From Globodera rostochiensis (lineage: Eukaryota > Nematoda > Chromadorea > Rhabditida > Heteroderidae), in assembly GCA_018350325.1 (NCBI GenBank), contig JAEVLN010000005.1:2180142-2244141 (forward strand): 64,000 bases of DNA, written 5' to 3'. Shown here piece after piece: positions 23,334 through 34,096 of the stretch. The notes beneath the pieces are model-generated. The model was not told the origin of the DNA. It ran no database searches and saw only the letters and a program-made list of their open reading frames with translations. Both the position numbers and the translations under genes were made by a program. Numbering within the stretch: the first letter of the stretch is position 1; every line of letters starts with the position of its first letter.

Positions 23334-26300
23334 ATGGGAAATCAAAAGTCCACAACTTCGCTGCTGCTGAGGCAACACTTTGGCATCGGCCGCAAAATGA
23401 GAAAGGCACAATCGAGCTCGGTGCTATCGGAGTTTGGCGCGCGAGAGGAAAGGTGCCACTTTATTCTAAACCTTCGATTGCTTTTAACTTGCATTCCGTA
23501 GCCCCCCCCCTCTCCCCCCTCCCCCCGCAGTGTCCACCGATCGCTTCCTTTTCCCCTAAAGCGAAATTACCAATTCTCCCTCGGACGACGTGTCAAATGA
23601 CCCTCATCAGCGACATCTGAACGGCGGAGCATACATCAAAAAGCAACGACAGGGCAAGAGGAAGCAGTCCCACGGGGTGGAGGGGCGAATGATGGGACGC
23701 GGGGGGACCGGCACGGCTCAAAAGCGACTGGAAAAGCGGGGGAGCAGCAGATCGAACAGCGGGGACAGCCAGGACGGAGGAGCGATCACAATGGCCGACG
23801 AATTGGGTAAAGGCTAATCAGTCGGACTTTTAAATCAAAAACTCAAAAATCCCATTATTTTCTTAAGCAAAGAACGTGAAAAGTCCAAATTGGCTGACCA
23901 AACAACGCAAAGGTTCGAGCAGTTCGGAGTTTCTGTTGGCGATGAACCAAACAGCGGAGCAAAAAAAGCGCATTCGTAGCACATCAATTTGCACGGCGCA
24001 AATGAAAGCAGCGGACTGCCAGGTCGGTTGGAGAAAGATAAGACCTAAAAAGGTAATCTGACATTAACGATTAGTCCAAAAGTAAGCCCCCCCCCCCAAT
24101 TAGTTCACAAAGTAAGCCCCCTCCCCCCAATTAGTCCAATACAATTAGTCCAATAAAGTAAGCCCCCCCCCAATTAGTCCACTAAAGTAAGCCCCCTCCC
24201 CCCAATTAGTCAATACAATTAGTCCAGTAAGCCCCCCCCCCCAATTAGTCCACTAAAGTAAGCCCCCTCCCCCAATTAGTCCAATACAATTAGTCCAGTA
24301 AGCCCCCCCCCCAATTAGTCCACTAAAGAAGCCCCCTCCCCCCAATTAGTCCAATACAATTAGTCCAATAAAGTAAGCCCCCCCCAATAGTCCACTAAAG
24401 TAAGCCCCCTCCCCCCCAATTAGTCCAATACAATTAGTCCAATAAGAAGCCCCCCCCCCCAATTAGTTCACTAAAGTAAGCCCGCTCCCCCCAATTAGTC
24501 CAATAAATTAGTCCAGTAAGCCCCCCCCCCCAATTAGTCCACTAAAGTAAGCCCCCTCCCCCCCATTAGTCCAATACAATTAGTCCAATAAAGTAAGCCC
24601 CCCCCCCAATTAGTCCACTAAAGAAGCCCCCTCCCCCCAATTAGTCCAATACAATTAGTCCAGTAAGCCCCCCCCCCAATTATCCACTAAAGTAAGCCCC
24701 CTCCCCCCAATTAGTCCAATACAATTAGTCCAGTAAGCCCCCCCCCAATTAGTCCACTAAAGTAAGCCCCCTCCCCCCAATTAGTCCAATACAATTAGTC
24801 AATAAAGTAAGCCCCCCCCAATTAGTCCACTAAAGTAAGCCCCCTCCCCCCCAATTAGTCAATACAATTAGTCCAATAAAGTAAGCCCCCCCCCCCAATT
24901 AGTCCAATAAAGTAAGCCCCCCCCCCAATTAGTCCACTAAAGTAAGCCCCCTCCCCCCAATTAGTCCAATACAATTATCCAGTAAGCCCCCCCCCCCAAT
25001 TAGTCCACTAAAGTAAGCCCCCTCCCCCCAATTAGTCAATACAATTAGTCCAGTAAGCCCCCCCCCCCAATTAGTCCACTAAAGTAAGCCCCCTCCCCCA
25101 ATTAGTCCAATACAATTAGTCCAATAAAGTAAGCCCCCCCCAATTAGTCCACTAAGTAAGCCCCCTCCCCCCCAATTAGTCCAATACAATTATCCAATAA
25201 AGTAAGCCCTCCCCCAATTAGTCCACTAAAGTAAGCCCCCTCCCCCCAATTAGGCCAATACAATTAGTCCAATAAAGTAAGCCCTCCCTAGTCTGATCAT
25301 TCCAATTTTATCAATGAAATGTCTCAAGGCGATTGCCAACCTTTCGTATCAACACGCATTGGCCGGCGACGGTCTCAAAAACGGCCGCAAAGGCTCCTCC
25401 TCCGCGCATGGCGGCGGAGTGATGCCGCCGCTAATGCGACTGCGAATTCAGCAATGCTTCAGAAACGCAAAGTGAGCGATGTTGGCAAAGGCACTGACTG
25501 ATCAATTTTAGTTTATTTGTTAGGTCGGCCATTGGCTCGCAAATCCTCAAAAGAGCTTCCGCCCTCCGTCCCGAGTTCAAGTCATTTGTTGGCCATTTGC
25601 GAGAAGAAAAAGCGGACGAATTGGCCAACGATATTTTCTCGCTGATCACCGAATGCGTGGCCAACATCGAATTTCCATCGAAAGTGAGTCATCGATCGAT
25701 TCACTTATTACATAAATATATAAAGGAAATTCGAAAAATTGACGGGAGAATATTTATTTATTTCAAAAAATGGGTGAAAGCGGCAAAAAGAATGATTTCG
25801 TCGCAAAATGTGTCCCTTTCCCTTGACAGGTTGCGGCCACTTCTTTTGCATTCGGAGAAATGCATGCGCAACTTTGCCAAATGGGCTTCCGTCCCGAGTA
25901 CTTCTCCGTCATCGCGGACGCAACCATCGCCGAATGTTTGCGATTGGACGCCGGTGCACAAAAACGATGTGAAACATTGTGAGAAGAAAGTTCATTTTTG
26001 CCTGGGGGGAATTAATTGGGTCATTTTCCAAATTGTGTCATTTTCAGGTTGGCCTGGTCCCAGCTGATGCAATTTATGTTTTCCAATGTCCGAGACGGTT
26101 ACTACGCCGAAGTGCGCCAACAGCGACGCTCTTCGCTTCCCCTGCAGCGTTTGTTGTTAAAGCAGGTGAGCGGGCAGACAAAGGGTCCACCGCCAAACTA
26201 ATTAGTGTAAATTGCCCTTCCATTTACCTTCATTGTTAGGTCAGCATAGCGAAGCCACAGGAAGACGGAAAAGCCCAAAGGGCCGAAACGAATGCCGTGC

Positions 26301-26344
26301 CCGCATCTGCTGCCCCCAAGGGCATGGAAGGTATTGAGGGCTAA
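23334..26344 (+). CDS. Nematode globin-family protein, probably N-myristoylated
   Basis: Exons 23334-23452, 23562-23806, 23868-24022, about 25329-25471, 25524-25683, 25830-25978, 26048-26165 and 26240-26344 phase to about 397 residues. The globin domain lies in the C-terminal half: LRIQQCFRNAK/SAIGSQILKRAS (helices A-B), FKSFVGHL, LANDIFSLITECVANI, FGEMHAQLCQMGFRPEYFSVIADA with the probable proximal His in GEMHA, and WSQLMQFMFSNVRDGYY. The N-terminus begins MGNQKS, matching the MGxxxS/T myristoylation pattern, followed by a basic, low-complexity extension. Several C. elegans globins are N-acylated and membrane-bound. Exon 4's acceptor is unsure: CTCAAG/GCG keeps phase. The 1.2-kb intron before it is a minisatellite. 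Role: haem/gas or redox sensing, inferred. Confidence 0.8.
24063..25290. repeat. Intronic minisatellite, AATTAGTCCA/poly-C type
   Basis: About 17 degenerate units of 60-75 bases built from AATTAGTCCACTAAAGTAAG, a run of C, and CCAATACAATTAGTCCA. It fills the intron between globin exons 3 and 4. Small indels in the C runs are frequent. Confidence 0.94.
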
Positions 26345-27154
26345 CCTCCTGACCCCCTGGCAGCTGTCGGATCAATTCAGCCCCTCCCCCTCTCTTTTGT
26401 TTCCCCATAAATATTGCCCAATTCCTATGTAGTCAAGTCTCAACGGTGGCATAAACATTAAGCTCCCATTAGAGGGCGTTGCACCAATCAGCAGCAGCCT
26501 GGTGAATGACCGCCGGAAAGCAGTCTGCTTCAGCAGAACATCTCTTTTAACATGAACCTTTGAACTTTAGGCCTTTCCCGATTACCCCCACCCCACTCCA
26601 TCATCCTCAAGCAGTGCTTCGCTTCCATTCCCTCTGATGGATGTTGTGTTCCAATAAGTTCCCGGTCTATTTTTATTTTTCACCAACATTCCCATAAAGC
26701 TTGCTTTTGATCACTCTGTCACAATGTCGATCATTTAACGTCAATTCGTATTTTACGGAACAAAAATTGATCAGATTTGAGTCGAAAGGTTCACAATATT
26801 TCCAGAATTGTTCTCGGCCGGGGGGGGGGGATTCTTTCCAATGCGACTAATTGAAGAACCTTCGGAATAACGTAAAATTGAATCATCCTCAGCAAAAAAT
26901 TGAAATGTTTTTTCGATTCATTTGTGAATCAGTCGCCGTTTTTTGGTGAGGAAAAAGGGCGTTTCGTTTATTGTAAAATATTTTAAATGTTTTCGTTATT
27001 TTCGTTTCTTTTGTTCCCCGAAGGATTTTTCTTCTGCCCCCGCCCCGCACTATAAAAAAAGCGTGGACGGCTCCCTCCTGCCTTATTCATTTCTCGCCTC
27101 GCTTTTCCTTTTTGAACTTCTTCGGTCAGCTGAACTCCTCCAACCCCTCCCAAA
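26345..27154. other. Intergenic, holds the promoter of the repeat-rich secreted gene
   Basis: No exon seen. A+T-rich 26700-27040, with a G run at 26820-26829. Confidence 0.5.
27051..27060 (+). promoter_or_regulatory. Candidate TATA box
   Basis: TATAAAAAAA lies about 100 bases upstream of the ATG at 27155, a fair distance for a short untranslated leader. It is the clearest TATA-like element in the window in front of a gene start. Confidence 0.5.
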
Positions 27155-28645
27155 ATGTTCCATTTCCTTCCAATGGCCCTTCTTCTGCTGCTTGCTGAGG
27201 AAACATTGGCAAAGCCCACTAACAGGTGCTAAAATGCTACTTTTTCTGATGACCGTCTAAACGAAATGCTAACCGTTTGTAGCAAAACCCCTTTTGACCC
27301 ATTCGGAGTCGAAGAAGGGGAGCTGGTGGGTCCGACCGAGACGGAGAAGCCGCAGGAGACAGAGACTCCGGAAACGGACGAGACAGAGACTCCGGAAACG
27401 GACGAGACGGAGACTCCGACAGAGACTCCGGAAACGGACGAGACAGAGACTCCGGAAACGGACGAGACGGAGACTCCGACAGAGAGTCCGGAAACGGACG
27501 AAACAGAGACTCCGGAAACGGACGAGACAGAGACTCCGGAAACGGACGAGACAGAGACTCCGGAAACGGACGAGACAGAGACTCCGGAAACGGACGAGAC
27601 AGAGACTCCGGAAACGGACGAGACAGAGACTCCGGAAACGGACGAGACAGAGACTCCGGAAACGGACGAGACGGAGACTCCGACAGAGAGTCCGGAAACG
27701 GACGAAACAGAGACTCCGGAAACGGACGAGACAGAGACTCCGGAAACGGACGAGACAGAGACTCCGGAAACGGACGAGACAGAGACTCCGGAAACGGACG
27801 AGACAGAGACTCCGGAAACGGACGAGACGGAGACTCCGACAGAGACTCCGGAAACGGACGAGACAGAGACTCCGGAAACGGACGAGACAGAGACTCCGGA
27901 AACGGACGAGACAGAGACTCCGGAAACGGAGAAGACAGAAAAGCCGGAGCAAAAGAATCCTCCGTGCGACCAGAAGGACATATACAAAAAGTGTATGGAA
28001 GAGTTTGGATATCACAAAGGATGTTGCAAGGTGTTGGAAGATGCCAAAGAATGTGTAGTTCAGGAGAAAACCACAAAAGCTAGCGAACCAACGACGGAGG
28101 CGCCGTAAGGGATACGCCTCGGGGGATTCTAACAGTTCAAAGCTTAAGGGAATATTCGGACGCGATGTTCAATAAGTGCATGCAGCTGTTTGCATATAAA
28201 GAGAAGTGCTGTTTTATATTCAAAGACAAGGAGTTGTCCGAATGTGGACTCCAAACGACTACGGAAACGACGTAAGGCTTCTTAGACGAAGGGTCTGCAA
28301 GTGTTGATTAAAGGGGATGATCTGTCCGAGTCCGAATTAAATATAGGGAAGAGCCGAACAAAGCGTTCGGGGAGTGCATCGACGAGAACGATCCCGTCAA
28401 ATGCTGCGAGAAGTATCCAACGGCCGGCCAATGCATCGCCACGACAACGCCTCCGACGTACCAAAATAAATGCGTTTTTGGCGAATAACCGAACAATTTA
28501 ATTCAGCACCGACGAGACGACAGACGAATTTGGACGTTGCAAAAGTATGAGCGAAGAAGAAGAGTTGGAGGCGTGCTGTGATTTATTCGATTTCACGGAG
28601 GAATTGTACGAATGCGGGTATGAGAAGAAACGGCCGAGCTTTTGA
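27155..28645 (+). CDS. Secreted protein: acidic TETPETDE repeats plus four CC-type Cys modules
   Basis: Exons 27155-27225, 27283-28104, 28149-28271, 28347-28457 and 28507-28645 all join in phase 2 and give 421 residues. Residues 1-20 are a signal peptide (MFHFLPMALLLLLAEETLA). Residues about 40-225 are roughly 20 copies of the octapeptide TETPETDE, with variants TETPTETP and TETPTESP. The C-terminal half has four modules, the first on exon 2 and the others one per exon, each with spacing C-x(8-12)-CC-x(7-11)-C, for example KKCMEEFGYHKGCC and EEELEACCDLFD. The repeats are rich in Thr and Pro, so O-glycosylation is plausible. I do not recognise the family. A secreted coat, gland or effector-type role is possible but unproven. 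Confidence 0.85.
27360..27935 (+). repeat. 24-bp coding repeat (TETPETDE)
   Basis: Near-perfect 24-base units ACAGAGACTCCGGAAACGGA+CGAG, interrupted about every 4-8 units by a 12-base insertion encoding PTET or PTES. Third-codon positions are almost invariant, which points to recent homogenisation or expansion. All six frames are open through it. Confidence 0.95.
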
Positions 28646-29002
28646 TTGGACCGCGGGAGGGGAGGAGTGATTTGATCGTTGTTAATATTAAAGGACAATC
28701 AGAACACATTTTAATTGATAAAACAATTAGCTTTAAATCGATTGAGCGAAATTGCATAAAGGCATTGGTTTCATCAACTACCTTTGCCTATTTGACCCCC
28801 CCCCCCCTCTATAATTGACGCCTCCCCTCGGGGGTTACTAATAGAAAACAATTGGGTAATAAGAAAAACTTTTTTTTTCTATTTAAGAATTATTTTACAT
28901 AAAATAATCGCCGATTTTACGTCTATCGTCGATCGAACACTTCTTTCACCGCTTGCACACCAAATTCATTTTGTATCTTTTTGAATTGCGCTCTGAAATT
29001 CA
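28646..29002. other. Short intergenic between convergent genes
   Basis: Contains a C run at 28797-28806 and A/T-rich sequence; no gene seen. Confidence 0.5.
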
Positions 29003-30121
29003 TCACGGAAAATGCGAAGAGAAATTTTTGAATGCCCACCGCATAAATACATTTTCCCTTAACAATTCCTTCAGTCGTTCGTTCCGTTCCAACACCGACG
29101 ACTCCAAAAGTGAAATACTTAAAACAAATAAATTTAGTTTCTTAAATAATTTTGAATTTACATTTCATTATTTTCTTTTTGAATTCACCGCCGTTCGCAA
29201 CTGTCCAAATCCTCCCTCAATTGGCCATTTTCATGCTTTAGTTTCACATTGTTCAGATTCAAAGAACAAAGGTCCTCAATTTTCTGTTGGGCCGCAGCCA
29301 TTCGGACTCGAAACTACGAAAAAAAAGAGACTATTAGAGAAAAACAAAAACAAATTAATTCATTTTCGGTAAACAAATTGTTCTAAATTTCCCCAAAATT
29401 GTAAACGGCTTCATTTGCACCCATTCCGAGTAGTTCAACACCTCTTCGATGTCGAAACATTGGTTGGAGTCGAACCTAAGCAATTGTTGAATGGAACTTA
29501 TGGAAGGAGTGCCAGAGTTTGTTCGTAAAGAACGGCGAAGAAAGTGACGGGAAATGCCGGCAGAAGGCTGCTAAAGAGGCTAATAACCAAAAACGTAAAT
29601 AAAAACAATCATTTCGGCAAATTGAAATGCTTTCAATTAGCACTTCAATTGTAACGAATACAAAATTCAATTCAAACCGACCTCATCGATAGTAACAGAA
29701 GAAACGCTGGACACAGCCCCCAAATGTCGTTGGTGATGGGACGAACCGTTGGAGGTGGCCGGCAAAAGCCTAAATAGACAAAAACCCTCGGCTTATTTTT
29801 GTCGAATCCATCGCCCCCGGGGTTGCGTCGGTTTTAATTTCAGTTCGATATATTTTCGATCTTTGTATTTCGATTTTGGAAAACATTTCCTTAGGGCACA
29901 ACCCTAATCGCCATCAAAGTTTGGAAAAAGTCTAAAATACGACTTCCTGACGGTTCGGGTCATTTTATATATATTTGTCAGGGACGTTAAGCCCCTCAAA
30001 GAGTCGTCGAACCGTCAGGAGATTATATTTTAGACTTTTACCCAATGTTTTTTTTGCCAAATCGGATGGACAAACTTTTGCTGCTGCCGCTGTTGTGGGA
30101 TTTGGGGGTTTGAATTCGCAT
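29003..30121 (-). CDS. Hypothetical coiled-coil protein
   Basis: Best phased model: exons 30121-30042, 29769-29682, 29475-29407, 29313-29189 and 29117-29003, about 158 residues. The N-terminus is basic and Ser/His-rich (SSKSLSIRFGKKN). The C-terminal two exons are the best supported: their join keeps phase and gives a leucine-heptad coiled coil, LCSLNLNNVKLKHENGQL then ERRISLLESSVLERNERLKE, ending NFSSHFP. This resembles a zipper of a bZIP-type protein, but I see no clear basic region, so I do not assign it. The middle exon is weak: a different frame of 29475-29407 reads FDSNQCFDIEEVLNYSEW and looks more protein-like, yet I could not join it in phase. Confidence 0.45.
29926..30039. repeat. 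Inverted repeat in intron 1 of the coiled-coil gene
   Basis: The left arm (29926-29957) contains AGTCTAAAATA and CCTGACGGTTCG. The right arm (30008-30039) is its reverse complement apart from 4-5 central mismatches. The 50-base loop is A/T-rich. It may be a folded-back MITE remnant or a hairpin-forming element. Confidence 0.85.
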
Positions 30122-30910
30122 GGGTCCCTTCCTCCGTCCCTTCGGCCTCCACAACTTTCACTTCAACCTCAGCAGCGACCTCCAGCAAGCCTTAAGAGGG
30201 TCGGTCGGTGATTTTAACGCAATATTTTTGAGTCAGACCTTCGGAAATGGAACTTTCCCTTCCCAATGTGCAATTCCGAGAAGGACGTTCGACCACGTTC
30301 ATTCCGTCATCACTTTACCCGAGAAAATCGCAAAATTTAAAATTAAAATCTTACAATTCCTGCCCGACAAAAACAGGCGCTGTTGAATCCCGCGGTTGGT
30401 ACGGCGTACAAAACCGACGCCTGTTGGATTGGAATTTAGGACGAGACGAAGCTTTAACAAAGAATGGAGTGGACGTAAAGTGACGCTGTTGCTGCTGCTG
30501 AGACATCAAAAAGAGCAATTATGAGTTATGCTGTTTGGGTCCGATCGCTTTTCGAAATTTTCCAAAACATGGCATTAGCTTCTGCTTCAAATAATTCGAA
30601 CTTTCAAATTGTACAAATCATTGAATAGGACTTTTGGATGATGAAAAAATTGTATCATTTCATAATATATCAAAATAGGCGCGGGGGAAGAGTCACTGAA
30701 AGGCGTTGGTTTCTTTCCGAAAGAATTGGACAAAAACACTTTTTTTTGCGCTCACGAAACGCTTTTAATTATATTTTTTTCTATTTTTACGTTTCCACCA
30801 AAATATTTAACTAATTTGTAACGCATCAATCATTGATACCTAATGTCTTTTTACTCCAACCCGCCCGCCGAAAGAATTAACAAAATTACAGAAAATATAA
30901 TTCCGAAATA
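30122..30910. other. Intergenic between divergent genes
   Basis: No coding exon found. It should contain both promoters. A+T-rich from 30500 to 30900. Confidence 0.5.
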
Positions 30911-33587
30911 ATGACAGACGAATATATTGTTGCCAAGTTTGATTATCAAGCCCAGGAAGAGCAAGTAAGCACTGAAATTCCAAAACGGAACTTTTGGTGA
31001 TAAAACTTTTATTCAGGAACTTTCGTTGACGAAAAATGAAAGGCTAAAATTGTTGGACGACAGCAAACCATGGTGGAAGGTCCTAAACATTTTACGAAAA
31101 ATTATATTTATAAAATTTCAGGCATTGAACGCTCGAGGCGAAATTGGATTTGTTCCCAGCAATTATTTGCGTAAAGAGTCAATCGGTGGGAGGGAACTTT
31201 TAACGGAATTAATTAAAATTTAAGGCGAAAAAGACAAAGAAAACCTTCGCTCATTGTCAGCAACGAATAATCATTCGAACGGCCAAGAAAAGGTTGGGAC
31301 GTCGGAAAGGGAACAAATTAATTGCATTTACTTCAGATGGTCGACTCGGTCGCCGTTGTTTTGTTTGATTATGTGCCTCAGAGGGTTCGTTTATTTCCAA
31401 AACTTAAACTTTTCTTAAAATCCTTTCGATTATGTGCCTCAAAGGGTTCGTTTATTTCCAAAACTTAAACTTTTCTTAAAATCCTTTCGATTATGTGCCT
31501 CAAAGGGTTCGTTTATTTCCAAAACTTAAACTTTTCTTAAAATCCTTTCGATTATGTGCCTCAAAGGGTTCGTTTATTTCCAAAACTTAAACTTTTCTTA
31601 AAATCCTTTCGATTATGTGCCTCAAAGGGTTCGTTTATTTCCAAAACTTAAACTTTTCTTAAAATCCTTTCGATTATGTGCCTCAAAGGGTTCGTTTATT
31701 TCCAAAACTTAAACTTTTCTTAAAATCCTTTCGATTATGTGCCTCAAAGGGTTCGTTTATTTCCAAAACTTAAACTTTTCTTAAAATCCTTTCGATTATG
31801 TGCCTCAAAGGGTTCGTTTATTTCCAAAACTTAAACTTTTCTTAAAATCCTTTCGATTATGTGCCTCAAAGGGTTCGTTTATTTCCAAAACTTAAACTTT
31901 TCTTAAAATCCTTTCGATTATGTGCCTCAAAGGGTTCGTTTATTTCCAAAACTTAAACTTTTCTTAAAATCCTTTCGATTATGTGCCTCAAAGGGTTCGT
32001 TTATTTCCAAAACTTACAATTCCGTTTTTAGGACGATGAATTGTCGTTGAGGAGGGGCGGTCGGCTGCGCGTATTGGACAAGTCGTCGGATGGCTGGTGG
32101 AAGGGGGAGGAGGAGGGCGGCCTCCGTCGCGGATGGTTTCCCTCCAATTACGTCCGAGAGGAGGCTGACAATGAGGAGGAGTTGCCGGAGTTAAGCGAAA
32201 ACGGAATGGCCAAAATGAACGGCTTCAGCACGCCGGAGGGGACGACGGCGACACAGCGACAGCAAAAGCCGCCGAACAAAATTTTGGAGGTATTTGTTAA
32301 GCGGGGAAAAGCCTTTTGCCAACGAAAGGCCGCCGGCCCCAAATGTATTTTGAGAATCAGAATTGACATTTTTGCTGTCCCGTGGTGAAAAGCCATAAAA
32401 TTAAGACAAACAAAAGGGGGCCCCTATGGGTTTTCTTCTTAAACTTTATTTGGCGGAGGGGGAATCCCCCCCCCCCAGGGGGGGTTGGTTGGTGGGTACT
32501 CTTCGGCCTGGGGACAATTTAGCGGAATGGGGCGTCGGAATTCCATTATAAAAACTGTGTCCCGCCCTCCTTCAGATTGTGCTATGTCTTTATTCGTTCG
32601 AAGCACAAAACCCGCAGGAACTTTCATTCACAAAACATGAACGGCTGGACATCCTCGAGCATCCCGTGGATGTATTAATAAATGATTCAATTTATTCCAA
32701 ATTTTATCAAAATTACAGGACCCAGAATGGTGGATGGCCAGGAATCAGTACGGAAAGACAGGTTTTGTTCTTGGCGTTGTCGCTTCATTCCTAACCGGTC
32801 ATTTTCCCTTCAAAGGACTCGTCCCCACAAATTATATCGAAGTGAACGAACAAAACCCCCCGAGGAGCGCCTTCGATTCCCCCGGCGGAAATGTGCCGAT
32901 GTTGGCCCCCTCCTCCTCCATTTCCCCCACGCCCCCGTCGCCTCAGCCGAGCTCTTACATTGGCGGGTCGGATTGCTTCGGTTTAAGGGCCCTTTTTCCA
33001 AAACAAAAAATTCAGGGACCAATTGGCAGGGCCTTACGCGCGACAGCCGTGGCAAGTGAAAGGGGGGGGGGACTTTGGATAAACGTTTTGGAGTACTTTT
33101 ATGGGTTCTGTTTTCAAATTGGGTGCTTTATCCGGACTTTCTTCCGTCTTTTACGAGTTGGGCGAGAGGTCCGATTGACTCGTTAATTCAGGTATTATGG
33201 GCACATTACGCGAGAGCAGGCGGACACTTTGCTGAGAACGCGCGGCGTGGAGGGCGACTTTTTGGTTTGGAGAATATTTTTATTTATTTATTTATTTACT
33301 TTTCTTTTCTTTTAAGGTTCGGGAGAGCGAATCAAAGCCCGGCGATTTCTCCATCTCACTTAAGGACTCGGCCAAAAATAAGCATTTTTGGGTGCAATAC
33401 GACGCCACGAGCACTCAATTCATCATTGGCAATCGCCGATTTGAATCCATGGAAAAATTAATTTTGTGGGCGACAAAAATGGAATCACTGAACTCTTTTA
33501 ACAATCTCTTGCAGAAACTACATGAGCTCGCCCATATTCAGCGACGGAATCGTCAACCTTTTTCTGCGGAAACCATTGCCAAAATGA
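30911..33587 (+). CDS. nck-1: NCK adaptor protein, SH3-SH3-SH3-SH2
   Basis: Thirteen phased exons: 30911-30964, 31017-31079, 31122-31185, 31225-31292, 31337-31384, 32032-32289, 32576-32671, 32719-32761, 32816-32966, 33016-33051, 33192-33264, 33317-33465, 33515-33587; 391 residues, close to vertebrate NCK. SH3-1: [16 protein letters not shown] to [10 protein letters not shown]3-2: [16 protein letters not shown] to WFPSNYV. SH3-3: [14 protein letters not shown] to [11 protein letters not shown]2: [21 protein letters not shown] with the phosphotyrosine-binding Arg, ending [21 protein letters not shown] couples tyrosine-phosphorylated receptors to actin regulators in the cytoplasm. The intron before YYG starts GCAAGT (GC-AG), required to keep the conserved PWYYG. 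The donor of exon 5 is repeated ten more times downstream. Confidence 0.96.
31367..32017 (+). repeat. 61-bp tandem array spanning an NCK exon/intron boundary
   Basis: Eleven copies start at GAT 31367, 31428, 31489 and every 61 bases to 31977. The first copy contains the true exon 5 end, GATTATGTGCCTCAGAGG, followed by the GTTCGT donor. The ten others have CAAAGG in place of CAGAGG and keep the same donor. Only the last is followed by the acceptor TTTTTAG at 32031. Copies are virtually identical. Confidence 0.97.
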
Positions 33588-34096
33588 ATTTCGATGAGTT
33601 TTTGACGAAGAAACTCGACCATTTTTTGAACCCTTCCCAAAAACTGACCAAAAATATCTCATTGAAAGGCACTGAACCAAAAATGTATAATAATAACAAA
33701 AGGGGCGAACATTTCACATTATTTATGTATTATATGTACACTAAATAAATAAATATGGTAAAATGGTTTAAACTGTCGTTATCAAAAAATGATTGGAATT
33801 CGTTTATTCAAATTAAAATTATTCAGTACAAAATGTTGGGGGGGGGGAGGTTTATATATTAATCCAATTTTAGAAAAAAGAACATTAATTTTAATTTTGA
33901 GTTGGGGGGGGGGGGTGATTCCTTCCCACGCCTTCGGCTACATAATCTAAACTAACTTTGGGGGGTTCGTAAAGTTTAATTAATTTCGAACGATTCTTTC
34001 GGCACTTTCGAAAAAAAACAAATTTTTTCTAAAGAAATCAAATTTGACGCATTCTATTGCACACATTACCGGTTTGGGAGACTTTTTTTGATCGGT
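33588..34096. other. Intergenic between convergent genes
   Basis: Contains AATAAATAAATA near 33745, a good poly(A) signal for NCK, and G runs at 33839-33849 and 33905-33916. No further gene. Confidence 0.55.

Noticed and set aside
27229..28076. Minus-strand ORFs of Ser/Val or Arg/Pro repeats
   Set aside because: Shadows of the 24-bp TETPETDE repeat; the plus frame has a signal peptide and phased Cys exons.
29340..29475. Frame FDSNQCFDIEEVLNYSEW as an exon of the coiled-coil gene
   Set aside because: Protein-like, but it could not be joined upstream in phase with any donor I could find.
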